Below the pieces are notes generated by a model. It was given only the letters and a program-made list of their open reading frames with translations. It searched no databases and was not told where the DNA came from. From Streptomyces sp. NBC_01317 (lineage in GTDB: Bacteria > Actinomycetota > Actinomycetes > Streptomycetales > Streptomycetaceae): a stretch of 64,000 nucleotides of DNA. This document shows, in pieces, positions 17,691-27,003 of this stretch (positions are counted from its first letter, which is position 1; the number at the start of each line of letters is the position of its first letter). The stretch covers positions 5,441,001-5,505,000 of the forward strand of contig NZ_CP108393.1 of assembly GCF_035961655.1 (NCBI RefSeq), read 5' to 3'. A program made the position numbers and the translations under genes.

Positions 17691-19028
17691 CTATATCGCC
17701 GCGTGCCGCTCCAGGAACGCCGCCACCTCCGGCGACCGCCGCCGTGGCAGCAGCAGCCGGGCCGTCACCGCCAGCATCCCCTGGATCCGGGACGACTGGA
17801 CCTCGTCCAGCAGGTCGAGCACCTGCCGCCCCGCCGCCGCGGCCTCGTCGGGCCGGCCCGCGCGCGCCAGGTCCGTGGCCAACTCGGCCCGGTAGAGCGC
17901 GAGATTGCGGGTGAAGTGCGGATTCTGGAGTACGGAGGCGCGGTACGCGTGCCGGGCCGCCCGGGACCAGTCGCCCAACGCCGCGTGGCACTGCGCCTCC
18001 AGGGCCTCCAGCTCCGGTTCGCCGAAGAAGGACATCCACTCGGGGTCCGCGTCCGAGGGGCCGCTGTCGAAGAGCGTGTGGGCCTGGGACAGGGCCTGTT
18101 CACAGTTCGAACGGTCCCCGAGCCCCGCCCAGCCGCCCGCCTCCCGCAGGGCCAGCAGCGACAGCAGCCGGGCGGACGACAGGTGCTTGGCCGCGCCCCG
18201 GCCGGCCTGCGCGGCCCGTAACGCCTCCCGGTACCGGCCCGAATCCCGCGCCAGGAACGACGTGTTGCAGAACGCGTGCGCCTCCAGCGCCGGGTCGCCC
18301 GCGACCCGCGCGGTCGCGAGCGCCTCCGCGTAGTGCGAGCGGGCGTCGTCGAAGCGTCCCGAGTCGTGCGCCAGCCATCCTACGGAGATCGACAACTCGC
18401 CCGCGCCGGAGTGCAGCCGGTCGACGGTGGACTGCCGGGTCGCCGTCCCCGCGTCGAGCAGCGCGTACGCGCCGCGCAGCGGCAGCGCCGCCTGGCGGTA
18501 GAGCCCGTCGGCGCCGTGCCGGTCGTCCAGCAGGCGGATGCGCCGTACCGCCGCCTCGACGGCGGCCACTTCGGTGTCACCGATCCTGCGCGGGGCGGGG
18601 ATCGAGGGCGCGGCCGCGGCGGCCGTACCGCCGAGGCCCAGGGTCGCGGCGGCCATGGTGACGGAGCCGCTGGTCATGAATGCGCGACGCAGCACGTCGC
18701 TCTCCTCGCTGATCTCGCTGTGTCCCGGGTCGTGGGCGGACTGCTCCACGGGTACCCGCGCCGCCCGGCCGCGAACGTGCTCGCGGGCCGTGAAGCCCAG
18801 GTCGGTCAGGGTCAGCCCGGGGAACATGTGCAGGAAGACCCGTTCGTACGCGTAGTTGGGGCAGCGGATCTCACCCGCTTCCACCCGACCGATATAACGT
18901 GCGTCGCACGCGACGTGTTCACCGATCTCCCGGGCGGCCCTGCGCACGGCCGCGGCGAACTCCCCCGGCGAGCGCTGTCCGCGCTGCCGGCGGAAGGGGA
19001 GGTTGGGAACTGCCCGAGACGACGCCAT
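17691..19028 (-). CDS. NsdA/SCO4441-type TPR transcriptional regulator with a TTA codon
   Basis: This 445-residue protein has the hallmark N-terminal block of the streptomycete NsdA family: NLPFRRQRGQRSPGEFA, then DARYIGRVEAGEIRCPNYAY and FLHMFPGLTLTDLGF. A Tat-like or TM segment follows (VTMAAATLGLGG). The C-terminal two thirds are TPR-like helices (GRFDDARSHYAEAL, GDWSRAARHAYRAS). NsdA is a negative regulator of differentiation and antibiotic production in S. coelicolor; this may be a paralogue. Leu-270 is encoded by TTA (18219-18221), so translation should depend on the bldA tRNA. ATG 19028 follows AGGAGAGGG. It is divergent from a second TTA-containing gene. Confidence 0.8.
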   Translation of the reverse strand: MASSRAVPNLPFRRQRGQRSPGEFAAAVRRAAREIGEHVACDARYIGRVEAGEIRCPNYAYERVFLHMFPGLTLTDLGFTAREHVRGRAARVPVEQSAHDPGHSEISEESDVLRRAFMTSGSVTMAAATLGLGGTAAAAAPSIPAPRRIGDTEVAAVEAAVRRIRLLDDRHGADGLYRQAALPLRGAYALLDAGTATRQSTVDRLHSGAGELSISVGWLAHDSGRFDDARSHYAEALATARVAGDPALEAHAFCNTSFLARDSGRYREALRAAQAGRGAAKHLSSARLLSLLALREAGGWAGLGDRSNCEQALSQAHTLFDSGPSDADPEWMSFFGEPELEALEAQCHAALGDWSRAARHAYRASVLQNPHFTRNLALYRAELATDLARAGRPDEAAAAGRQVLDLLDEVQSSRIQGMLAVTARLLLPRRRSPEVAAFLERHAAI

Positions 19029-19180
19029 GGCCGAGCCCTCTCCTGTGCTCCGGTGGTCCGGCGGGCAAGAACGTACCTCCTGGGACGGGGGGCACATACG
19101 GTGTTTGCCTACAAAGGGGATATCTCACCCACGATCTGCCATGAACTGCCATCCTTTGCGGCGGTGTGCCTCCGTAGCTG

Positions 19181-19210
19181 TTGACGCCGGCGGACGTTGA
19201 ACCCTATGGA
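19181..19210 (+). promoter_or_regulatory. Candidate promoter for the small TTA gene
   Basis: TTGACG at 19181-19186 and TATGGA at 19205-19210 are separated by 18 bp. The start would fall about 40 nt before TTG 19258. It lies in the 229-bp region between two divergent TTA-containing genes. Confidence 0.45.
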
Positions 19211-19257
19211 GACCGCGGAGACGTTCAACGCGTCTCCGCTCGACGAGGAGGGTTCCC

Positions 19258-19659
19258 TTGTTAGGTGGAGGTCGGTATGGAGACCGGTACGCGCCCGAGC
19301 ACGACGGCGGCGAGGCGCTGGACCTGGTGACGGTCCCGGCCCGGCAGGGTCTTGAGGCGGTGGACATCCTCCGGCGCGGGGCCACGCCGTCCGTGGGGCC
19401 CGTCCTGCACGACGGCTCCTGTCACACCCTCGGCTTCCTCGTGCCGCCCGGTACGGCGGAGGAGTGGGACGTCCCCGGCAGCGCCTGTACGCGGACGGGC
19501 GGGCGCGGTCCGCGCACCCCCGCCGAGGAGCCGCCGGTCACCGGAACGGGCTGGCTGCTGCCGCCGGAGGCCTCCGACCCCGTCACGGACCCGGCGGTCC
19601 TGCGCGCGGCGCTCGGCGAGGCGGCGAGACTCATCGAGGCGGCGGACCGCTGCCGTTAG
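19258..19659 (+). CDS. Conserved small streptomycete protein, TTG start followed by TTA
   Basis: This 133-residue protein has GAGGAGG 6 nt before TTG 19258. The body (VLHDGSCHTLGFLVPPGTAE, then WDVPGSAC, GTGWLLPPE, LGEAARLIEAADRC) belongs to a frequent Streptomyces family of unknown function; no enzymatic motif is visible. Codon 2 is TTA (19261-19263), immediately after the start, so initiation-proximal translation would need the bldA tRNA. It is divergent from the NsdA-like regulator, which also has a TTA. The strong RBS supports the TTG; the next in-frame start is GTG 19327 and would remove the TTA. Confidence 0.7.
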   Translation: MLGGGRYGDRYAPEHDGGEALDLVTVPARQGLEAVDILRRGATPSVGPVLHDGSCHTLGFLVPPGTAEEWDVPGSACTRTGGRGPRTPAEEPPVTGTGWLLPPEASDPVTDPAVLRAALGEAARLIEAADRCR

Positions 19660-19782
19660 GGGTGTCCTGGCCGGCACCGGGACACCTGTCCCGCACCCGG
19701 CGACACCCGTCCCACACCCGGCGCAGGGGCCCGCACCCCCGCCGGATCTCCGCATGTCCGCCACGACCCCGATACTGGGGGG

Positions 19783-20646
19783 ATGGCCAGGAACAGGCGG
19801 GGCGGACGGGGTACGGTCGAGACGGTGACCGCACCGGTCGACGGCGGCCTCGCCGAGCTCGTACCGGACCGGGAGCGCCCCCGCGCCTGGACGCTGCTCA
19901 TCGACGGCGCCCCGCAGTCCCACGTGGATCTGGACGACCCCGCCCACCTGTCCTTCGCGTACCAGCGCATACTCGGCCATGTCGCCGACCTCGTGGCCCC
20001 CGCCCACCGGCCCCTGCGCGTCCTGCACCTCGGCGGCGGGGCTTTCACCCTCGCCCGGTACGTCGCCGCCACCCGGCCCCGCTCCACCCAGCAGGTCGTG
20101 GAGGTCGACTCGGCCCTCGTCCACCTCGTCCGTGAGCACCTCCCCCCGGACCCCCAGGCCCGGATCAAGGTCAGGTCCGCCGACGCCAGGGCCGGTCTCG
20201 GGAAGGTGCCGGACGGCTGGGCTGACCTGGTGATCGCCGACGTGTTCGGCGGAGCCCGTACCCCCGCGCACCTCACCAGCGCCGAATTCCTGACGGAGGT
20301 ACGGCGGGTCCTCGCCCCGGACGGCTGCTACGCGGCCAACCTCGCCGACGGGCCTCCTCTCGCCCATCTGCGCGGCCAGATCGCCACCGCCGCCTCGCTG
20401 TTCGGCCATCTCGCGCTGGCCGCGGACCCGACGGTCCTGCGGGGCCGCCGCTTCGGCAACGCCGTACTCCTCGCGTCCGACCGGGAGTTGCCGGTCCCGG
20501 AACTGACCCGCCGCATCGCGGGCGACCCGCACCCCGGCCGGGTCGAACACGGCCGCGCCCTCAGGGACTTCACCGGCGGAGCCGCCGTCGTCACCGACGC
20601 GAACGCCAAGCCGTCCCCGCCGCCGCCCGCGGGCACCTTCTCGTAA
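19783..20646 (+). CDS. Spermidine-synthase-like SAM-dependent methyltransferase-fold protein
   Basis: This 287-residue protein has a Rossmann core. HRPLRVLHLGGGAFTLARYV is the nucleotide-binding loop, VVEVDSALVHLVREH holds the acidic residue, and ADLVIADVFGGARTP is the active-site loop. These match the spermidine synthase superfamily, but the decarboxy-SAM and putrescine residues are not clearly kept, so it may not make polyamines. ATG 19783 has only a G-rich leader at short spacing; an in-frame GTG at 19826 is possible. No operon partner. Confidence 0.78.
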   Translation: MARNRRGGRGTVETVTAPVDGGLAELVPDRERPRAWTLLIDGAPQSHVDLDDPAHLSFAYQRILGHVADLVAPAHRPLRVLHLGGGAFTLARYVAATRPRSTQQVVEVDSALVHLVREHLPPDPQARIKVRSADARAGLGKVPDGWADLVIADVFGGARTPAHLTSAEFLTEVRRVLAPDGCYAANLADGPPLAHLRGQIATAASLFGHLALAADPTVLRGRRFGNAVLLASDRELPVPELTRRIAGDPHPGRVEHGRALRDFTGGAAVVTDANAKPSPPPPAGTFS

Positions 20647-20662
20647 GCCCTCGGGGCCGCCC

Positions 20663-21235
20663 TCAGCGGTCGTCGAACTCCACCAGCGGCGGGTGGTCGT
20701 GCCAGGTGCAGAAGACCGACACCTCCCGGCCGTCCCGGGTGAACGTCACCCGGATCCAGGTCGGCTGCGTCCACACCTGCATCTGCCACCCCGAGTCCGG
20801 CGTCGCCGACACCAGCTCCGCCGCGGCCTCACCGATGTCCAGGACCACCCGGCCCCCGTCGACCGCGTAACTCTTCACGTTGCCCTGGGGCGCGGGCGAG
20901 GACGGCGCCGCCGCGGGCTTCGAGGCCGGGCCGCCGTAGCTCTGCGACGGAACGGGAACGGGAGTGAACGTGAGCGTCGGGGACGGCTTCGCGGACTCCT
21001 CCGGCTTCCGTGCCGAGGGGGACGGCGGCGACGGGGACGGACTCGGCGGGCGGTGGGTGGAGGACACGACCGGCCGGGCGCCCTGCGTCGTCGCGCTGTC
21101 CTTGCCGATCGGCACCGCGCGCGGCGGGTCGTACGCCGTCCCCGCCATCACCGTGTGGACACCCCACCACGACAGCGTGACGGCGGCGCCGGTCGCGAGC
21201 GACCACGCAATGGCATGTATGAGTCCGATACGCAT
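20663..21235 (-). CDS. Membrane-anchored secreted hypothetical protein
   Basis: This 190-residue protein has an N-terminal TM or signal anchor (AIAWSLATGAAVTLSWWGV), a disordered Pro/Ser linker (residues 60-110) and a C-terminal globular domain of about 70 residues (GGRVVLDIGEAAAELVSATP...GWQMQVWTQPTWIRVTF). The domain would lie outside the cell. It is divergent from the two-component response regulator 78 bp away, which hints at a shared regulatory circuit. No known family recognised. Confidence 0.7.
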   Translation of the reverse strand: MRIGLIHAIAWSLATGAAVTLSWWGVHTVMAGTAYDPPRAVPIGKDSATTQGARPVVSSTHRPPSPSPSPPSPSARKPEESAKPSPTLTFTPVPVPSQSYGGPASKPAAAPSSPAPQGNVKSYAVDGGRVVLDIGEAAAELVSATPDSGWQMQVWTQPTWIRVTFTRDGREVSVFCTWHDHPPLVEFDDR

Positions 21236-21313
21236 CGGGGCCCATGGTGCACCACCGGGGGTGCGACGGGGAACCGCCTGCCGGTATCCCCCGAATGGCG
21301 TACGGTGCCGCCC

Positions 21314-22018
21314 ATGCCCAGTGTGCTCGTGGTCGAGGACGACCAGTTCGTACGCTCCGCCCTCATCAGGCACTTGACCGAGGCCTCCCACACCGTACGC
21401 AGTGTCGGGACGGCCCTGGAGGCGTTGCGCGAAGTGGCCCATTTCCACTTCGATGTGGTCATTCTCGACCTCGGCCTGCCCGATCTCGACGGGTCGGAGG
21501 CGCTCAAGATGCTGCGCGGCATCACCGACGTACCCGTGATCATCGCCACAGCCCGGGACGACGAGACCGAGATCGTACGGCTCCTCAACGACGGCGCCGA
21601 CGACTATCTCACCAAACCCTTCTCCGTCGAGCACCTGTCGGCTCGCATGGCGGCCGTCCTGCGCCGCTCCCGCGCCACCTCGGGCGAGGCCGCGTCCCCC
21701 CGCGTCATCCGGGTCGGCGGCCTCGCCATCGACCCGCTGCGCCGCCAGGCCGAGCTGGACGGCACCCGGCTCGACCTCACCCGGCGCGAGTTCGACCTGC
21801 TGACCTTCCTCGCCGGGCGCCCCGGTGTCGTCGTACCCCGCAAGGAACTGCTCGCCGAGGTCTGGCAGCAGTCCTACGGCGACGACCAGACGATCGACGT
21901 CCACCTGTCCTGGCTGCGCCGCAAACTGGGCGAGACGGCCGCCCGGCCCCGCTACCTGCACACCCTGCGGGGTGTCGGCGTGAAGCTCGAACCCCCGGCC
22001 ACGGAGCGCCCCGTATGA
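21314..22018 (+). CDS. OmpR/PhoB-family response regulator
   Basis: This 234-residue protein has a receiver domain (1-118) with VVEDD, phospho-acceptor VVILDLGLPDLDG and DDYLTKPF. A winged-helix DNA-binding domain (about 130-228) follows, with LTRREFDLLTFLAGRPG and HTLRGVGVKLE. ATG 21314 starts 78 bp from the divergent secreted-protein gene. The stop overlaps the kinase start (ATGA). The stimulus is unknown. Confidence 0.93.
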   Translation: MPSVLVVEDDQFVRSALIRHLTEASHTVRSVGTALEALREVAHFHFDVVILDLGLPDLDGSEALKMLRGITDVPVIIATARDDETEIVRLLNDGADDYLTKPFSVEHLSARMAAVLRRSRATSGEAASPRVIRVGGLAIDPLRRQAELDGTRLDLTRREFDLLTFLAGRPGVVVPRKELLAEVWQQSYGDDQTIDVHLSWLRRKLGETAARPRYLHTLRGVGVKLEPPATERPV

Positions 22019-23430
22019 GGTGGGCACTGATCAAGGTCTCCCTCGCCGTCACCGTGATGGTCGTCATCGCCTTCGCCGTACCGCTGGGCATGGTCATCAA
22101 GGAGATGGCCAGGGACCGGGCCTTCACCAACGCCGAACGGCAGGCCGCCGCCATCGGCCCCACCCTCTCCATCACCTCCGACCGCGACCAGCTCGATCGC
22201 GCGATCGCCTCCACCCAGGCCGGCGCCGACGGCAAGATGGCCGTCCACGTCCCGCCCTCCGGCGAACCGGGCAGCCTCCCGCTGGAGCTGGGCACCCGCC
22301 GGGCCGCCGAGAAGGACCTGGCGACCGTACGGCGGCTCGGCCGCGCCTCCATCACCGACGTCCCCGGCGGCTTCGCGCTGCTCCAGCCGACCGCCCTCGG
22401 ATCGAGCCTCGGCTCCAACTGGATCGCCATCGTGGAGGTGTACGTCCCCGAGCCGGAGGTCTCCAACGGGGTCACCACCGCCTGGCTCGTCCTCGCAGGC
22501 GTGGGCATCGCGCTCATCGTCGGCTCGGTGACCGTCGCCGACCGCCTCGGCCTGCGCATGGTCGAGCCCGCCCAGCGGCTCGCGGGCGCCGCCCACGCCC
22601 TGGGGGAGGGCAAGCTCGGCGTCCGCGTCCCCGAGGAGGGACCGCCCGAACTGCGCTCCGCCGCCGTCGCGTTCAACTCCATGGCCGACCAGGTCGTCCA
22701 ACTCCTCGCCAACGAGCGAGAGCTGGCGGCCGACCTCTCCCACCGGCTGCGCACCCCGCTGACCGTGCTGCGCCTGAACGCCGCCTCGCTGGGGGAGGGG
22801 CCCGCCGCCGACCAGACCAGAGCGGCGGTCGCCCAGCTGGAGCGCGAGGTCGACACCATCATCCGTACCGCCCGCGAATCCACCTCCCACACGGTCGCCC
22901 ACACGCCCGCCGTGGGCTGTGACGTCTCCGAAGTCGTCCGGGAGCGCATGGACTTCTGGTCGGCGCTGGCCGAGGACGAGGGCCGGAAGGTACGGCTCGC
23001 GGGGGTCGGCGCGCCGATCCGCATCCCGGTCGCCCGCCCCGAACTCACCGCCGCCCTGGACGCGTTGCTCGGGAACGTCTTCCGGCACACGCCGGAGGGC
23101 ACCGCGTTCTCCGTGGACGTGCACAACGGCGAGGACGCGGTGATCGTCCTCGTCTCGGACGCGGGCCCCGGCATCGCCGACCCGAAGGCCGCGCTCGTAC
23201 GGGGCAACAGCGGCGGCCGGGAGGGCTCCACGGGCCTCGGCCTGGACATCGTGCGCCGGGTCGCGGAGTCGACCGGTGGGGACGTACGGATCGGGCGGTC
23301 CGTGCTCGGCGGCACGGAAGTACGGATCTGGATCGGGCGCGAGGGATGGCGCCCCGCCCGCGAGCCGCGCGGCCACCGGCTGCGCGGGAGGAAACGCGGC
23401 ACGCCGGGCCGCCGGGGCGCCGACGTCTGA
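22015..23430 (+). CDS. Membrane sensor histidine kinase
   Basis: This 471-residue kinase is translationally coupled to the response regulator. TM1 is at about 5-28 and TM2 at about 163-185, enclosing a ~130-residue extracellular sensor. HAMP follows (MVEPAQRLAGAAHALGEGKL), then DHp with SHRLRTPLTVLRLN and an HATPase with N-box LLGNVFRHTP, DAGPGI and STGLGLDIVRRV. The basic C-terminal tail (RLRGRKRGTPGRRG) is low complexity. Cognate of the preceding regulator. Confidence 0.93.
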   Translation: MRWALIKVSLAVTVMVVIAFAVPLGMVIKEMARDRAFTNAERQAAAIGPTLSITSDRDQLDRAIASTQAGADGKMAVHVPPSGEPGSLPLELGTRRAAEKDLATVRRLGRASITDVPGGFALLQPTALGSSLGSNWIAIVEVYVPEPEVSNGVTTAWLVLAGVGIALIVGSVTVADRLGLRMVEPAQRLAGAAHALGEGKLGVRVPEEGPPELRSAAVAFNSMADQVVQLLANERELAADLSHRLRTPLTVLRLNAASLGEGPAADQTRAAVAQLEREVDTIIRTARESTSHTVAHTPAVGCDVSEVVRERMDFWSALAEDEGRKVRLAGVGAPIRIPVARPELTAALDALLGNVFRHTPEGTAFSVDVHNGEDAVIVLVSDAGPGIADPKAALVRGNSGGREGSTGLGLDIVRRVAESTGGDVRIGRSVLGGTEVRIWIGREGWRPAREPRGHRLRGRKRGTPGRRGADV

Positions 23431-23724
23431 CCTTCCGGGCACCTCCACCCACCGATCGGTCTTAACCGGCCCCCATGCCTTCCTTAAGGGCGCCCTAAGA
23501 ACCTCGACCACCGCCCCGAACAGGCCTTTTGTCGGTATCGGAGCGGCTAGCGTGCGTAAGCGCCGTCCCCCCTCGACCGCCCGCCGCTCCCCCCGACCGC
23601 CCCCGTCCCCCTCGACCAACCCCCCCAAGGCTGCCCCCACCAGCCGCCCCGCGCGTCCCGGCCGGATCCCCGAACCCCCCACCCGGCCGGGGCGCGCTTC
23701 GTACCGCCACCACGCGGGGTGGGG
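23431..23724. other. Intergenic region between kinase and ABC permease, 294 bp
   Basis: Convergent region. It contains the dyad-like CCTTAAGGGCGCCCTAAGAACC-type stretch near 23483-23505 and C-rich low-complexity sequence at 23565-23700. A sequence with TAGCGT near 23548 looks like a plus-strand -10 but has no gene after it. No supported gene. Confidence 0.35.
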
Positions 23725-24570
23725 TCAGCCCTTGACCGCGCCCTGCATGATCCCGCCCACGATGTGCCTGCCGAAGAGCACAAACGCCAGCAGCAGCGGC
23801 AGGGTGCCGAGCAGCGCGCCCGCCATGATCACCGACTGGTCGGGGATGTAACCGCGGCCGAGCCCGGTCAGCGCCACCTGCACGGTCGGGTTGCCGCTCT
23901 GCGTCAGCGCGATGATCGGCCAGAAGAAGTCGTTCCAGGCCATCACGAACGTCAGCATCCCCAGCACCGCCATCGCCGGCCGCGCGGCCGGGAAGACGAC
24001 GTGCCACATCACGCGCCAGCTGCTCGCGCCGTCCACCCGGGCCGCCTCGATCAGCTCGGTGGGCAGCGCCCCCGTCAGGTACTGCCGCATGAAGAACACC
24101 CCGAAGGCGCTGACCAGGCCGGGCAGGACGACGGACTGGAGCCGGTCCGTCCAGGACAGTTCGGCGATCAGCAGGTACAGGGGGACGACGCCGAGCTGCG
24201 GTGGCACCATCATCGTGCCGATCACCAGGGCCAGCAGCGCGTTCCGGAAGCGGAAGCGCAGCTTGGCGAAGGCGAACCCGGCGAGCGTCGAGAAGAACAC
24301 CGTCCCCGCCGCGACGCTGCCCGCGACGACGGTCGTGTTGACCAGGGCCGTACCGAGGTTCGCGTCGGTCCAGGCGATCTCCAGGTTCTTGAGGAGACGG
24401 CCGCCGAACCAGAACGGCGGCGGTGTCTGCGCGAGCCGGCCGCTGGTACGGGAGGCCGCGACCGCCGTCCAGACGAGGGGGAAGAGCGACCCGGCGGCGA
24501 AGAGGATCAGCACGGCGTGCGCGACCCGGCCGCCGGTCGGCTGCCGCATTCCCCCGGTCGTACGGTTCAT
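23725..24570 (-). CDS. Sugar ABC transporter permease (MalG-like)
   Basis: This 281-residue protein has six TM helices and the MalG-type EAA loop ELIEAARVDGASSWRVMWHV before FPAARPAMAVL. It forms the importer channel with the preceding gene's product. ATG 24570 overlaps the stop of that gene (ATGA). No ATP-binding protein is encoded in the cluster, as in many streptomycete sugar importers that share the MsiK ATPase. Confidence 0.92.
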   Translation of the reverse strand: MNRTTGGMRQPTGGRVAHAVLILFAAGSLFPLVWTAVAASRTSGRLAQTPPPFWFGGRLLKNLEIAWTDANLGTALVNTTVVAGSVAAGTVFFSTLAGFAFAKLRFRFRNALLALVIGTMMVPPQLGVVPLYLLIAELSWTDRLQSVVLPGLVSAFGVFFMRQYLTGALPTELIEAARVDGASSWRVMWHVVFPAARPAMAVLGMLTFVMAWNDFFWPIIALTQSGNPTVQVALTGLGRGYIPDQSVIMAGALLGTLPLLLAFVLFGRHIVGGIMQGAVKG

Positions 24571-25622
24571 CGCTTGCCTCCTCCGGCGATCCGCCGGGCG
24601 ACCAGCCAGTTCACCGCGCCGACCGCCAGCAGGATCAGGAACATCGCCCAGGCGATCGCCGAGGCCCGGCCGAGATGGAGATTCACCCAGCCCTGCTCGT
24701 ACAGGTAGAGCCCGAGGGTCTGGTACTGGTGGTTCACCCCGCCCGTCGCGCCCGCGCCGCCGTTGAAGAGCAGCGGCTCCCCGAACAGCTGGGTGGCGCC
24801 GATCGTGGAGACCACACAGGTGAAGAGGATGGTCGGCCGCAGCGACGGCACGGTCACATGGACGAACTGCTGCCACCGGGAGGCGCCGTCCAGGGCCGCC
24901 GACTCGTACAGGTCGCCGGGAACGGACTGCATGGCCGCCAGATAGATCAGGGCGTTGTAGCCGGTCCACCGCCAGACGACGATCGTGGAGACCGCGATCC
25001 GGGAGGTCCAGTCGCCGTTCTGCCAGTCGACCGTGTCGAGACCGGCCGCTCCCAACGCCCAGTTGACCAGCCCGTGGTCGCGGCCGAAGAGCAGCACGAA
25101 GACGAGGGTCGCGGCGGCGACCGAGGTGGCGTACGGGGTGAGCACGGCGACCCGGAAGAACGCCGAGCCGCGCAGGCGGTGGTGGAGCAGGTGCGCGAGG
25201 CCCAGGGCGATCAGCAGCTGCGGGACGGTGGAGAGCAGCCCGATGGTGACGGTGTTGGCCAGCGCGTTCCAGAAGAAGTCGTCGTCCAGCAGCCGCGAGA
25301 AGTTGCGCAGGCCCACCCACTCCATGTGGTCGGGCGCGGTGAGTTCGACGCGGTGGAGCGCGGCCCAGCCGGTGTAGAGCAGGGGGAAGAGCCCGAAGAC
25401 GGCGAAGAAGGTGAAGAACGGGGCGACGAAGACGTACGGGCTCCAGCGCAGGTCACGTCGGTGCCGGCGGCTGCGGCGGGCGCGCCGCCGCTCATCGCGG
25501 AGGTCGGCGTGTCCGGCTCTCGGGGGAGCGGCGGCGGACACGTCACCGGCAGGCACCTCACCGGCGACGGGCGCTTCCCCGGCGACCGGCCCTCCACCGG
25601 CGACCGGCGCCTCGCTCGTCAC
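24567..25622 (-). CDS. Sugar ABC transporter permease (MalF-like)
   Basis: This 351-residue protein has a long cytoplasmic N-terminus with a VAGE-type repeat (residues 7-26), six TM helices and the EAA-loop ESAALDGASRWQQFVHVTVP. GTG 25622 is kept because there is no better start before the repeat, but the RBS is weak. The true start could be nearer TM1. It follows the solute-binding gene by 31 bp and overlaps the next permease. Confidence 0.9.
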   Translation of the reverse strand: MTSEAPVAGGGPVAGEAPVAGEVPAGDVSAAAPPRAGHADLRDERRRARRSRRHRRDLRWSPYVFVAPFFTFFAVFGLFPLLYTGWAALHRVELTAPDHMEWVGLRNFSRLLDDDFFWNALANTVTIGLLSTVPQLLIALGLAHLLHHRLRGSAFFRVAVLTPYATSVAAATLVFVLLFGRDHGLVNWALGAAGLDTVDWQNGDWTSRIAVSTIVVWRWTGYNALIYLAAMQSVPGDLYESAALDGASRWQQFVHVTVPSLRPTILFTCVVSTIGATQLFGEPLLFNGGAGATGGVNHQYQTLGLYLYEQGWVNLHLGRASAIAWAMFLILLAVGAVNWLVARRIAGGGKR

Positions 25623-25653
25623 AGGTCACCGGCGCTCAGGGCGCTTCCCACGG

Positions 25654-27003
25654 TCACAGGTCCAGCGCGTTGTCGATGGCCTTCACCGCGGCGTCCCAGC
25701 CGTCCTCCGAGGACGTGCCCTTCTGGTCGACCTGGAGCATCCCGACGTCGGACAGGTTCTGGGCGATGATCAGATCCTTCGGTCCGACGATCTGTACGGG
25801 GACGCCCCGCGCCGCCTCGGAGAAGATCCGCCCGATGGGCGCGTTCCCGAAGTACGGGTGCCGGGCGCCGGCCACCACGGGCAGCGCGTACGCGGCCCGC
25901 GCGCTCGGGAAGCTGCCGCGCTCGGCGAAGAGCGTGGCCTGCTGGGCGGGGGCGGTCAGCCAGGCGGCCAGCGCGGCGGCCTCCTTCGTACGGCGGCCGG
26001 TCCTGGGCACCACGAGGAACGAGCCGCCCCAGTTGCCGGGACGGGGCGCGGCGGCCACGTCCCACCGGTTACGGCCCGCCGCCCCGGACTTGTCCTGGAT
26101 GTAGCCGAGCATCCAGGCGGGGCAGGAGACGGTGGCGAAGGACGCGTTGGCGAACCCCTGGTCCCAGGCGGGCGTGAACTGCTGGAGCTTGGCGGTCAGG
26201 CCCGAGGCCGCGAACCGGGCGGCGGTGCGCCAGGCGTTCCGTACCGTCGCACTGGTCCGGTAGACGACCTTGCCGCGCCGGTCGTAGAAGCGGTGCGGGT
26301 CGCTGCCGGTCACGGCGGCCATCACCCCGCTCGCCGAGTCCACGAAGGCCGTGCCCCGGGGCGCGTTCGCCCGGTACCGCTTGCCGGTGGCCAGGTACTT
26401 GCCCCAGTCTCCCGCCCACAGCCGCCCCACGGCCGCGCGGCCGGTGGGCAGGCCGGCCCGGGCGAAGAGGTCCTTGCGGTAGCAGATGGCCTGCGGCCCG
26501 ATGTCGGTGCCGAGGCCGAGGGTCCTGCCCCGACGGTCCGTGGCCTGCGCCCACTTCCACGGCAGGAAGGCGCCCCGGTCCACACCCGCCGCCGCGCCGA
26601 GGTCGACGAGCTTGCCGGACTGGGTGGCGGTGACCTCGGCGATGTTGCTGACCTCGACGGCCTGGATGTCGGCGAGTCCGCTCCCGCTGCCCAGGTGGGT
26701 GAGGAGCTGGGGGTAGTAGTTCTCGTTGCGCTGGATGGACGTCTGCTTGATCGCGATGTCCGGACGGAGCGTCATGTACCGCTCGTAGAGCCCGGCTTCC
26801 TCGAACCCGAAGGCCCCGAAGACCCCGACGGTGAGGGTGGTCCGCCCGTCGGACGCCCCGCCTCCGCACCCGGCCGCCGCCCCGGCCCCGAGGACGCAGA
26901 CGATCCCGAGGACGGCCGCCCGACGGGACGTACGGCTGATCCGGAAGCCCTTGCCGAGCCGGATGCCCTTGCCGAGCCGGAAGTCCTTGCCGAGCCGGCG
27001 CAC
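25654..27003 (-). CDS. Extracellular sugar-binding lipoprotein of the ABC importer
   Basis: This 449-residue precursor has a lipobox LGAGAAAGC at about residue 42, preceded by a positively charged leader. The mature part reads as a family-1 solute-binding protein (LTVGVFGAFGFEEAGLYERY, WKWAQATDRRGRTLGLGTD). Before the signal there is a threefold repeat RLGKDF/RLGKGI/RLGKGF, encoded by an 18-bp DNA repeat at 26941-27000, unusual for a lipoprotein leader. GTG 27003 has GGAGG 5 nt upstream. First gene of the importer operon; the substrate is probably an oligosaccharide. Confidence 0.88.
   Translation of the reverse strand: MRRLGKDFRLGKGIRLGKGFRISRTSRRAAVLGIVCVLGAGAAAGCGGGASDGRTTLTVGVFGAFGFEEAGLYERYMTLRPDIAIKQTSIQRNENYYPQLLTHLGSGSGLADIQAVEVSNIAEVTATQSGKLVDLGAAAGVDRGAFLPWKWAQATDRRGRTLGLGTDIGPQAICYRKDLFARAGLPTGRAAVGRLWAGDWGKYLATGKRYRANAPRGTAFVDSASGVMAAVTGSDPHRFYDRRGKVVYRTSATVRNAWRTAARFAASGLTAKLQQFTPAWDQGFANASFATVSCPAWMLGYIQDKSGAAGRNRWDVAAAPRPGNWGGSFLVVPRTGRRTKEAAALAAWLTAPAQQATLFAERGSFPSARAAYALPVVAGARHPYFGNAPIGRIFSEAARGVPVQIVGPKDLIIAQNLSDVGMLQVDQKGTSSEDGWDAAVKAIDNALDL

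Noticed and set aside
23525..23560. Plus-strand promoter with TAGCGT
   Set aside because: Only 13 bp from TTGTCG, and no gene follows in that direction.
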